Below are positions 1 to 6,121 of a stretch of DNA of 9,558 nucleotides, in pieces (positions within the stretch are counted from its first letter, which is position 1; the number at the start of each line of letters is the position of its first letter). The translations under genes and the position numbers were made by a program. The notes beneath the pieces are model-generated. The model saw only the letters and a program-made list of their open reading frames with translations. It did not search any database and was not told where the DNA came from. The DNA is from an uncultured Campylobacter sp. (lineage in GTDB: Bacteria > Campylobacterota > Campylobacteria > Campylobacterales > Campylobacteraceae), in the NCBI GenBank assembly GCA_938046705.1, contig CALIWP010000317.1, forward strand, positions 1 to 9,558, in the 5' to 3' direction.

Positions 1-18
1 CGAGGAAAGGAAGAGGTC

Positions 19-456
19 GTGAGAATCCTGCTGCTGGGCAACGCCGCGTCGATACACACCGTGAAGTGGATCAACGGGTTGGCCTCCCGCGGTCACGAGG
101 TCCACCTGGCCACCCAGGACGACGCCGCCGAGCACCGGATCTCGGACGAGGTGACGGTCCACCGGATGCGTCACGGCGGCGGGCTCGGGTATTTCCGCAA
201 CTCCGGGCAGCTGCGGCGGCTCGTCGCCGAGATCGGACCGGACGTGGTCAACGCCCACTACGCCAGCGGCTACGGCACCACCCTCAACCTCGCTCGCCTG
301 AAGGTTCCCACGGTCATGAACGTGTGGGGTTCGGATGTCTACGACTTCCCCCACGTCTCGTGGCTGCACCGGGCGTTGATCCGTTCAAACCTGCGCCGCC
401 CCACCCGGATCGCGTCGACGAGCCGCTGCATGGCCAGGGAGATCCTTCCCCTCATC
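19..456 (+). other. Foreign fragment: N-terminal half of a family 4 glycosyltransferase
   Basis: About 146 residues beginning MRILLLGNAASIHTVKW, the usual opening of GT-B fold, family 4 glycosyltransferases: a first beta strand, a Gly-rich turn, then an amphipathic helix ending RGHEVHLAT. Further in are HYASGYGTT (residues 80-88) and NVWGSDVYDFP (101-111), typical of the acceptor-binding domain in exopolysaccharide or cell-wall glycosyltransferases. The E-x7-E donor-site motif and the C-terminal Rossmann domain are absent because the sequence switches to LpxK. Base composition is strongly GC-rich, with nearly all third positions G or C, unlike anything after about 480. The style suggests an actinobacterium. 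The acceptor and donor sugars cannot be told from this fragment. Confidence 0.8.
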
Positions 457-978
457 GAAAACCGCGACGTCGCGATAAATGAGGCCAAAAAAATGGGCGC
501 AAAGTACGTGCTGCTTGATGATGGCTTTGGTAAATTTCACATCAAAAAATTTAACATCCTGATCCGGCCATCGGCAAAGCCTTATTTTGATTTCGTCCTG
601 CCTAGCGGCGCGTATCGCTACCCGAGCAAATTTTACGCCAAAGCCGACTACGTCGTAAAAGAGGGCGAGGATTTTACTCGTACGAGCGAAATCATAAATC
701 AAACTAAAAAGATGGTATTGGTCACCGCTATCGCAAATCCGCAGCGCTTGGAGCCTTATTTTGGGCTTTGCATCGGGCGCGAAATTTACCCAGATCACTA
801 CGCGTTTTCGCGGGACGAGCTAGCGAGTATCCTAGAGCGCTACGGCGCGACCTCGCTTTTGGTCACGCAAAAAGACGCCGTAAAGATGGAGGAGTTTGGC
901 CTGCCGCTCTCCGTCATTGCGCTAAAAACGACGCTGGCGGATAAATTTAAACGAATTATCAAAGAGAAAATTCTATAA
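19..978 (+). CDS. Chimeric open frame: glycosyltransferase N-terminus joined to LpxK C-terminus
   Basis: One 319-codon frame opens with GTG at 19, preceded by a purine-rich stretch (AGGAAAGGAAGAGG, 3-16), and ends at TAA 976-978. The two halves are unrelated. Residues 1 to about 146 form the first Rossmann half of a family 4 glycosyltransferase in GC-rich, actinobacterial-style codons. Residues from about 147 onward are the C-terminal part of a Campylobacter lipid A 4'-kinase in AT-richer codons. Neither enzyme is complete: the glycosyltransferase lacks its donor-binding half and the kinase lacks its P-loop half. It is better treated as two gene fragments than as a fusion protein. The two halves are described separately. 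Confidence 0.8.
   Translation: MRILLLGNAASIHTVKWINGLASRGHEVHLATQDDAAEHRISDEVTVHRMRHGGGLGYFRNSGQLRRLVAEIGPDVVNAHYASGYGTTLNLARLKVPTVMNVWGSDVYDFPHVSWLHRALIRSNLRRPTRIASTSRCMAREILPLIENRDVAINEAKKMGAKYVLLDDGFGKFHIKKFNILIRPSAKPYFDFVLPSGAYRYPSKFYAKADYVVKEGEDFTRTSEIINQTKKMVLVTAIANPQRLEPYFGLCIGREIYPDHYAFSRDELASILERYGATSLLVTQKDAVKMEEFGLPLSVIALKTTLADKFKRIIKEKIL
457..978 (+). other. lpxK: LpxK, tetraacyldisaccharide 4'-kinase, C-terminal fragment
   Basis: LpxK phosphorylates the 4' position of the lipid A disaccharide precursor at the inner face of the cytoplasmic membrane. In the numbering of the fused frame, LLDDGFGKFHIKKFNILI (residues 166-183) is the family's DDG(L/F)Q-type segment with its catalytic-region Asp. 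LPSGAYRYP (194-202) matches the LPAGPLREP-type motif. VTAIANPQRLEPYF (235-248) matches the conserved AGIGNPxRF strand. DHYAF (259-263) carries the DH pair, and VTQKDAVKM (282-290) the TEKDAVK motif. About 170 residues remain of an enzyme normally near 300, so the N-terminal P-loop is missing. The left edge is my estimate; ENRDVAI could already belong to LpxK. In C. jejuni the neighbours are, from memory, nadE, lpxK, thrC and kdsB, so nadE and the rest of lpxK would be expected upstream. Confidence 0.85.
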
Positions 979-1004
979 TCTGCTAAAAATTTTAGGACGC
1001 TTTA

Positions 1005-1307
1005 ATGAAATTCGTACTAACTTCTTGCGCCGACAAGGTCGCGGCTAAAACTCTAGCTAAAAAGCTCGTAAAAGCCAAATTTGCCGCTTGCGTTAGCGTT
1101 TTTAAGGCAAATAGCGTTTATTTTTGGGACGGCGAGATAAAGGACGAAAAAGAGCGGGTCTTGCTCATAAAAACCGCGGTCAAATTTAAAAAAGTCGCTA
1201 AATTTATCGCGAAACATCACGACTACGAGCTGCCTGAGATAGTCGCTTTTAAGGCGGATAAAGCTAGCAAAAAATACAAAAAATGGATAAAAAAGGAAAG
1301 TAAATGA
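1005..1307 (+). CDS. cutA: CutA-like divalent-cation tolerance protein
   Basis: A 100-residue protein, the normal size of the small trimeric CutA1 family, whose exact role is unsettled (copper/metal tolerance in E. coli, possible signalling role elsewhere). Diagnostic segments are the N-terminal strand VLTSCAD, the helix ending in KAKFAACVSVF (residues 23-33, Cys29 being the conserved AAC cysteine), NSVYFWDGEIKDEKER (36-51, matching SVYxWxGkixxxxE), VLLIKT (52-57), and HHDYELPEIVAF (71-82, the HxYExPEI motif). The ATG at 1005 follows AGGA at 994-997. Its TGA stop overlaps the thrC ATG (ATGA, 1304-1307), so translation of the two is probably coupled. It sits between lpxK and thrC, where C. jejuni, as I recall, has no gene. 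The protein is unusually basic, with about 25 lysines. Confidence 0.88.
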   Translation: MKFVLTSCADKVAAKTLAKKLVKAKFAACVSVFKANSVYFWDGEIKDEKERVLLIKTAVKFKKVAKFIAKHHDYELPEIVAFKADKASKKYKKWIKKESK

Positions 1308-2764
1308 AGCTATTTCAAACTAGAGCGAGTGCGGGCGAGAGCCTAAAAAGCGTGGAATTTAGTCAGGCGCTACTGAGCCCTAGCTCCGCTTACGGCGGAC
1401 TATATGCACCGACGGAGCTACCGCGGCTGAACGATAATTTTTTTGCGGATGTGGTAAATTTAACATACGCGCAAATCGCTCTGAAAATCATAGAGAAATT
1501 CGGATTTGACGCGGACGCGGCGATGTTTGATAGGGCCGTGAAGCGGTATGAGAGATTTGACGATCCGCAAAATCCCGTGCAGGTGCGAAAAATCGGCGAA
1601 AATCTCTACGTAAACGAGCTTTATCACGGGCCTACGCGCGCGTTTAAGGATATGGCGCTGCAGCCGTTTGGCGCGCTGCTTAGCGAGCTGGCCGCAAAAA
1701 GAGGCGAAAAATACCTCATAATGTGCGCCACCAGCGGCGACACAGGGCCCGCGACGCTAGAGACATTCGCGGATGCGCCCGGCGTCAAAGTCGTCTGCCT
1801 ATATCCAAAAGACGGCACGAGCGAGGTACAGCGCCTACAAATGATAAATGCCGACGCCGCAAACCTCAAAGTAATCGGCATCGAGGGCAACTTCGACGAT
1901 GCGCAGCGCGCGCTAAAAAGCCTGCTGGCTAGCGAGAAATTTAAAGAGCGCCTAAGCGCTGCCGGACTCTCGCTCTCGGCGGCAAATTCGGTAAATTTCG
2001 GGCGGATTTTATTTCAGATCATCTATCACGTTTACGCCCACGTTTATCTGCTAAAAACGGGCGAGCTAAAGGGCGAGTTTGACATCGTCGTGCCTAGCGG
2101 AAACTTTGGCAACGCTCTGGGCGCATACTACGCCAAAAAAATGGGCGCAAAAATCGGTAAAATCAAAATCGTCTCAAACGCAAACAACATCCTGACCGAG
2201 TTTTTCACGCAGGGACGATACGATCTGCGCGGCAAGAGACTGGTTAAGACGATTAGTCCTGCGATGGATATCCTGGTTTCATCAAACGTCGAGAGGCTGC
2301 TTTTTGATAAATTCGGCGCCGTGCGAACCAAGGAGCTGATGGATAATCTTGCTAGCGAGGGCTTTTATGAGCTTTCAAACAGCGAGCTAGACGCGCTAAA
2401 AGAGGATTTTTGTGCTGATTTTTGCAGCGATGAGGAGTGCGAGAAATACATAAAAGAGTGGGCGGCAAAAGGCGTCGCCGTCGATCCGCACACGGCTACA
2501 TGTTTTAAAGCGGCGGCAAATTTGACGCGTCCGTGCGTGATAACGTCGACCGCGCACTGGGTTAAATTTGCTCCAAGTATGTTTAAGGCACTAAAAAATG
2601 AAACACTAAAAGACGAAAAAAGCGGGCTTGAGACCTTGGCAGCGGAGTTTAACGACGAAGTGCCTGGCGCGATAAGGTCGCTCTTTACAAAAGCTGCCAT
2701 GCATAACGAAATCGCCGCAAAGAGCGACATAGAAGCTAAAATTTTAGCTTGGATCGAGCGATGA
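1304..2764 (+). CDS. thrC: Threonine synthase
   Basis: A PLP enzyme converting O-phospho-L-homoserine to L-threonine, the last step of threonine synthesis, in the cytoplasm. The opening residues with SPSSAYGGLYAPTELP (residues 25-40) are the N-terminal signature of the longer (bacterial/yeast-type) threonine synthases. HGPTRAFKDMALQPFG (108-123) contains the PLP-binding Lys115. TSGDTGPA (143-150) and VVPSGNFGNALGAYYA (near residues 263-278) are the substrate and cofactor-phosphate loops. The length of 486 is normal for this class. The start lies in ATGA with the end of cutA, with a GGA-type ribosome site (AAGGAAAG) just upstream. Its own TGA (2762-2764) overlaps the kdsB ATG in the same way. 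The frame is intact. Confidence 0.96.
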   Translation: MKLFQTRASAGESLKSVEFSQALLSPSSAYGGLYAPTELPRLNDNFFADVVNLTYAQIALKIIEKFGFDADAAMFDRAVKRYERFDDPQNPVQVRKIGENLYVNELYHGPTRAFKDMALQPFGALLSELAAKRGEKYLIMCATSGDTGPATLETFADAPGVKVVCLYPKDGTSEVQRLQMINADAANLKVIGIEGNFDDAQRALKSLLASEKFKERLSAAGLSLSAANSVNFGRILFQIIYHVYAHVYLLKTGELKGEFDIVVPSGNFGNALGAYYAKKMGAKIGKIKIVSNANNILTEFFTQGRYDLRGKRLVKTISPAMDILVSSNVERLLFDKFGAVRTKELMDNLASEGFYELSNSELDALKEDFCADFCSDEECEKYIKEWAAKGVAVDPHTATCFKAAANLTRPCVITSTAHWVKFAPSMFKALKNETLKDEKSGLETLAAEFNDEVPGAIRSLFTKAAMHNEIAAKSDIEAKILAWIER

Positions 2765-3480
2765 TTATCATCCCCGCAAGGCTAGCTTCGACGCGAATGC
2801 CTAATAAAATTTTACGCGAAATAAACGGCGTGCCGATGTTTGTCGCTACGGCACGCAGAGTGAGCGCGGCTGACGAGGTCGTGATTGCCGCAGACGACGA
2901 GGGCGTGGTGCAGATCGCGCAAAAATTCGGCTTTAAAGCCGTGATGACGAGCCGGGCGCATCAAAGCGGAACCGACCGCATCAACGAAGCCGCGGGAATA
3001 CTCGGCGTCAAAGATAGCGAAATCATCATAAACGTGCAGGCTGACGAGCCCTTTATCGAGCCTGAAAATATCGTCAAATTTAGAGAATTTTGCGAGAAAA
3101 ACGCGGAGAGAGCGTTTATGTTTTCGTGTTTTAAATTTGTGGGTAGCGAGCTAGCGGACGATAAAAACCTGGTCAAAGTAGTGACCGACGATGCAGGCTA
3201 CGCGCTTTATTTCTCGCGCTCGCGCATCCCGTTTGACCGTGCACTGTTTGACGCGTACAAGGCGCATCTGGGCATCTATGGCTATGGCGCGGCAAATTTA
3301 AAAAGATTTTGCTCGTTTGCGCCGTCGACTCTCGAAAATACCGAAAAGCTCGAGCAACTGCGCGCTCTATCAAACGGTGAAAAAATCCTCATGCTTGAGG
3401 TGCAAAGCCAAAGTATCGGTATCGACTGCGAGGAGGATCTGCAAAGGGCGCAGGCGAAATTCGGAGTTGAGTTAGATTAA
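2761..3480 (+). CDS. kdsB: CMP-Kdo synthetase (3-deoxy-manno-octulosonate cytidylyltransferase)
   Basis: KdsB activates Kdo with CTP to CMP-Kdo, the donor for the inner core of lipopolysaccharide, in the cytoplasm. I start it at ATG 2761, not at the in-frame TTG at 2749: MIIIPARLASTRMPNK is the family's conserved N-terminus, and the ATG overlaps the thrC stop as ATGA. The product is then 239 residues, a normal size. Motifs are PARLASTRMPNK (5-16, nucleotide loop), QSGTDRI (68-74), VQADEPFI (92-99, metal-binding Asp), SRSRIPFDR (152-160), HLGIYGY (169-175), EKLEQLRAL (195-203) and IDCEEDL (221-227, second metal Asp). There is little ribosome-site sequence of its own, which fits translational coupling to thrC. 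With lpxK it puts two lipid A/Kdo genes in one transcript. Confidence 0.95.
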   Translation: MIIIPARLASTRMPNKILREINGVPMFVATARRVSAADEVVIAADDEGVVQIAQKFGFKAVMTSRAHQSGTDRINEAAGILGVKDSEIIINVQADEPFIEPENIVKFREFCEKNAERAFMFSCFKFVGSELADDKNLVKVVTDDAGYALYFSRSRIPFDRALFDAYKAHLGIYGYGAANLKRFCSFAPSTLENTEKLEQLRALSNGEKILMLEVQSQSIGIDCEEDLQRAQAKFGVELD

Positions 3481-3526
3481 CGCTGTGAGACCCGAAATTT
3501 GGTAAATTTGCCCAAAGGAAAAATGC

Positions 3527-3892
3527 ATGACGAATGAGAAATTTACCGAACAGGTCACGACTCTGGCGAAATTTTTACAGACTTACTGCGCTGATAAACA
3601 CGCACTAGAGCCAAAGCGCGAGATAAATTTGGAGCTAATTTATAAGGGCGAAAGTCTAAATCATAGCGTTCAGACGCAGCTTTGCGCCGAGTGCGAACAG
3701 CTGTTTTTCTACGCTCACGAGCGGCTTTTGGCCTGTTCGCACGATATCAAACCGAGCTGCCGCAAATGCCCGCATCCGTGCTACGAAAAGCCTAGATGGA
3801 CGCAGATGGCAAAGATAATGAGATATAGTGGCGTGAAGCTCGGGCTTGTAAAGCTTAAAAGGATATTTGCATTTTCAAAGACGGCGGAGTAG
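3527..3892 (+). CDS. ygbA: YgbA/'nitrous oxide-stimulated promoter' family protein
   Basis: A 121-residue soluble protein with the cysteine pattern of the YgbA_NO family, small proteins whose E. coli member is induced by nitric oxide stress and whose biochemical role is not settled. The conserved block is CAECEQLFFYAHERLLAC (residues 53-70) followed by KPSCRKCPHPCYEK (75-88): Cys53, 56, 70, 78, 81 and 85, plus Cys21 upstream. This spacing suggests metal or Fe-S binding, which is inference. The family's C-terminal helix (MAKIMRYSG, residues 94-102) is present. The start ATG 3527 has AAAGGAA at 3514-3520 with good spacing; the ATG at 3523 is out of frame and stops at once. It lies 46 nt after kdsB, so it may be read from the same transcript. 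No obvious NO-regulator site is visible in the short gap. Confidence 0.82.
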   Translation: MTNEKFTEQVTTLAKFLQTYCADKHALEPKREINLELIYKGESLNHSVQTQLCAECEQLFFYAHERLLACSHDIKPSCRKCPHPCYEKPRWTQMAKIMRYSGVKLGLVKLKRIFAFSKTAE

Positions 3893-3914
3893 GGGTGGTG
3901 ATTTTCGTCTTTTT
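3877..3914 (+). terminator. Possible weak terminator after ygbA
   Basis: AAAGACG (3877-3883) can pair with CGTCTTT (3906-3912), with T residues continuing to 3914. The loop is long (22 nt) and one arm lies inside the end of the ygbA frame, so this is only a candidate stop for the plus-strand transcript before the convergent tRNA gene. Confidence 0.25.
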
Positions 3915-3946
3915 GGACTTTTTGTGAATTTTAAGATGAGATCAAG

Positions 3947-4020
3947 TGGTTACCCTGAAAGGATTCGAACCTCTGTTAGCTGATCCAGAGTCAGCAGTTC
4001 TACCACTAAACTACAGGGTA
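3947..4020 (-). tRNA. tRNA-Gln (anticodon CTG)
   Basis: Read on the minus strand, the cloverleaf folds fully. Acceptor TACCCTG pairs with CAGGGTA; the D arm contains AGTGGTAGA; the anticodon stem GCTGA/TCAGC encloses the loop CTCTGGA; the T arm AGAGG-TTCGAAT-CCTTT has one G·T pair. Discriminator A and an encoded CCA (complement of 3947-3949) follow. Loop positions 34-36 are CTG, which reads the CAG glutamine codon. The weak first pair U1-A72 is a known identity feature for glutaminyl-tRNA synthetase, which supports the call. The gene lies downstream of dsbD on the same strand, but has its own promoter. Confidence 0.95.
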
Positions 4021-4032
4021 ACGATAGGCGAA

Positions 4033-4038
4033 ATTATA
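4033..4038 (-). promoter_or_regulatory. -10 box of the tRNA-Gln gene
   Basis: On the minus strand the sequence CGCTATAATTTCGCC carries a perfect TATAAT, 12 nt before the first tRNA base, which would place transcription start about 6 nt ahead of the mature 5' end. No TTGACA-like -35 is seen at the usual distance, which is normal for Campylobacter sigma-70 promoters, where the upstream region is simply AT-rich. Confidence 0.7.
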
Positions 4039-4111
4039 GCGAGCGAAATTTAAATCAGCTTTAATTATCTCAAATTTTAAGAATAAAACCGCAAAAATCG
4101 CCGCGCAAATT

Positions 4112-5983
4112 TCACAGCCCGAATTTTTCAAGATGGGCTAAAAACTTTTCGGGCGGATAAAAGCCGATGAGGCGCGCGTTTTTTAGCTCATCTTGCGCGT
4201 CGCTGCCGGCACTGAAAAATAGTATCGCCGGCGGTCCGATGAGTCCGAATTTTTTCATTATCTGCGCGTCGTCATTGCTATTTTTTGTTACGTCCACTCG
4301 CAAAAGAGTGAAATTTTCTAGCTTTTTTAGCACGGCTTCGTCTTTAAACGTGATTTCGTCAAGCTCGTTACAACTAGCGCACCAAGTCGCGTAAAAATCG
4401 ATAAGCACTGGTTTAGGCGAGCTTTTTACTGCGTTTTCTAGTTCGGTCAAATTTGAGATGGCAATAAAATTTGGCTCATTTTTGCTCAAATTTACGCCTG
4501 CGCCGCCTACATTTTTAAAGCCTTCGAGCGGATTTAGCGCCGATTTGGCGCCCGAAAATGAGCCCACGATCAGCAAAACAGAGTAGATAAAGACTAGCAG
4601 CGCCGTGCCTTTTAGCAGTTTTTTGCCGTTGCCGTGCTCGCTATTCGTCGTATCAAAAGCTCCGAAAAATACGCTCGCAAACACGCCGATAACGCCGTAA
4701 AGCAGCAGCTCTGCCATAGCGCCCAGCACGCGCGCGCTTAGCCAGACCGCCATTAACAGCATGATAAAGCCAAAAAGCGTCTTGATTTTATCCATCCACG
4801 CGCCCGGTCGCGGCAAAATTTTACCCGAGCTCGCTCCAATGAGCAGTAGCGGCACGCCCATGCCAAGTCCCATCGTAAAGAGCGCAAGCCCGCCAAACAG
4901 CGCATTTCCGCTCTGCGCTATGTAAAGCAGCGCGCCCGCAAGTGGAGCGGCGACGCATGGGCTAGCGATGAGCGCGGATAAAAAACCCATCGCAAAAACG
5001 CCGATTATGCCGCCTTTTCTTTGGGCTTTTTTGCTAAGCGCATTTTGCATAGCAAGGGGCATCTGAAGCTCGTAAAGTCCAAACATCGAAAGCGCAAGTG
5101 CGACGAAAACGAGGCTAAAGCCTATCAGTACGGCCGGTGTTTGCAGTGCGCTTTGTACGCCCGAGCCAAAAACACTAGCCGCCACGCCTGCGACTGCGTA
5201 GGCGCATGCCATCGCAAAAACGTAGATAAGAGATAGGAAAAAGCCGCTCGTAGCGCGCGAGTTTTTGTTTTTGTCCTTTTTAGCGTGCGGGTTGTCGCTA
5301 TCAAATTTGGCCGAGGTTTCGTCCGGCGCACTTAAATTTACCTCGCCGTTTTTCTCGCCCCTAGCTTGTTTTGAGACGATGATAGATGATAAGATCGGTA
5401 TCATCGGAAAGATGCAAGGCGTGAGCGATAGTAGCAGCCCATAGCCAAAAAACGTGGCGAGCGAGAGGAAGAAATTTGCGCTGCTAAGGCTTGCGGCGAT
5501 GGAGTCTTGTTCAGAAAGCGGGGCCTGCGAGCCGGCAAATTCAGGTTCAGCTGCTTCTATGATCTGCGCGACAGAGTAGCCGCCAAGGCTCTTTTTGACG
5601 CCAAATTTGAGTACTTGGGGTTGGTAGCAGATGCCGTCTTTGGCGCAGCCTTGGTATTCGAGCTTTAGGGTGAAATTTTCGCTACCGCTAAGCCCTTTTA
5701 GCAAATTTATCGGCACAAAAAGGCTAAATTTGCCCGTATAAACCTCGCGCTCGTCGTAAATTTCGCCTTTTGGAAAGTTTAGATGCGAGTTTAAAATTTT
5801 ATCGCCCAGGCTCGCTGCTAGGCTGTCTTTGTAGACGTGGATATTTGGCGCGGGGGCAAATCTAAACTCGACGTTTTGCTCGTCGGCGTGCGCGGTGAGG
5901 CCGAAGGCTTCTTTAACGGGAAGCGGTTCGGCAAACATAGCGCAGCAAGTCAGAATCGCCGCAAAAATTATCCTAAAAATCAT
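4112..5983 (-). CDS. dsbD: Thiol:disulfide interchange protein DsbD
   Basis: DsbD carries electrons from cytoplasmic thioredoxin across the inner membrane to periplasmic thiol proteins (disulfide isomerisation, cytochrome c maturation). All three domains are present in 623 residues. A signal peptide spans about residues 1-18. A periplasmic immunoglobulin-like alpha domain has Cys113 and Cys119 (GCAKDGIC). A membrane domain carries its redox pair in SLTPCIFPMIPI (Cys190) and ASPCVAAPLAG (Cys343). A C-terminal thioredoxin domain has FYATWCASCNELD (Cys535/Cys538) and a cis-Pro at GPPAILFF (583-590). Compared with E. coli DsbD it has an extra charged, Lys/Asp/Asn-rich insert of about 38 residues (roughly 206-246) in the loop after the first membrane helix. 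The ATG at 5983 is preceded by AAGGA with six-base spacing. The gene is divergent from ppk2. Confidence 0.96.
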   Translation of the reverse strand: MIFRIIFAAILTCCAMFAEPLPVKEAFGLTAHADEQNVEFRFAPAPNIHVYKDSLAASLGDKILNSHLNFPKGEIYDEREVYTGKFSLFVPINLLKGLSGSENFTLKLEYQGCAKDGICYQPQVLKFGVKKSLGGYSVAQIIEAAEPEFAGSQAPLSEQDSIAASLSSANFFLSLATFFGYGLLLSLTPCIFPMIPILSSIIVSKQARGEKNGEVNLSAPDETSAKFDSDNPHAKKDKNKNSRATSGFFLSLIYVFAMACAYAVAGVAASVFGSGVQSALQTPAVLIGFSLVFVALALSMFGLYELQMPLAMQNALSKKAQRKGGIIGVFAMGFLSALIASPCVAAPLAGALLYIAQSGNALFGGLALFTMGLGMGVPLLLIGASSGKILPRPGAWMDKIKTLFGFIMLLMAVWLSARVLGAMAELLLYGVIGVFASVFFGAFDTTNSEHGNGKKLLKGTALLVFIYSVLLIVGSFSGAKSALNPLEGFKNVGGAGVNLSKNEPNFIAISNLTELENAVKSSPKPVLIDFYATWCASCNELDEITFKDEAVLKKLENFTLLRVDVTKNSNDDAQIMKKFGLIGPPAILFFSAGSDAQDELKNARLIGFYPPEKFLAHLEKFGL

Positions 5984-6007
5984 ATTATTCCTTGAAATTT
6001 TTGTCGT

Positions 6008-6013
6008 ATTTTA
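6008..6013 (-). promoter_or_regulatory. Candidate -10 box for dsbD
   Basis: On the minus strand TTGTGTAAAATACG contains TAAAAT about 25 nt upstream of the dsbD ATG, a common Campylobacter -10 variant, with an AT-rich upstream stretch and no clear -35. It is one of several AT-rich options in the 138-nt divergent gap. Confidence 0.35.
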
Positions 6014-6107
6014 CACAAGCTCCCATAAAGTCAGCGTTAAATGTTAAATTAAGAGGCGTATTTTAGCTAAATTTTAATTATTTGATAGTAACATTTTAAA
6101 AATACCC

Positions 6108-6115
6108 AAAGGAGG
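6108..6115 (+). promoter_or_regulatory. Full-consensus ribosome binding site of ppk2
   Basis: AAAGGAGG matches the end of 16S rRNA over eight bases and stands six bases before the GTG at 6122. It decides that start, since no in-frame ATG with a comparable site is near. It is the strongest ribosome site in the window. Confidence 0.8.
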
Positions 6116-6121
6116 TTTAGA

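Noticed and set aside
385..798. A 137-codon minus-strand open frame across the glycosyltransferase/LpxK junction.
   Set aside because: It is antisense to both fragments and crosses the composition break. The plus strand has clear family motifs here.
1..978. A novel bifunctional glycosyltransferase–lipid A kinase.
   Set aside because: Both halves lack their essential other domains (donor-site half, P-loop), and the codon use changes sharply at the join. A chimera explains it without a new enzyme.
2365..2730. A 121-codon minus-strand open frame inside thrC.
   Set aside because: It is the antisense shadow of a well-supported gene, with no ribosome site and no family pattern.
2749..2760. A TTG start for kdsB giving four extra residues.
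   Set aside because: The conserved N-terminus begins at the ATG at 2761, which also overlaps the thrC stop as ATGA.
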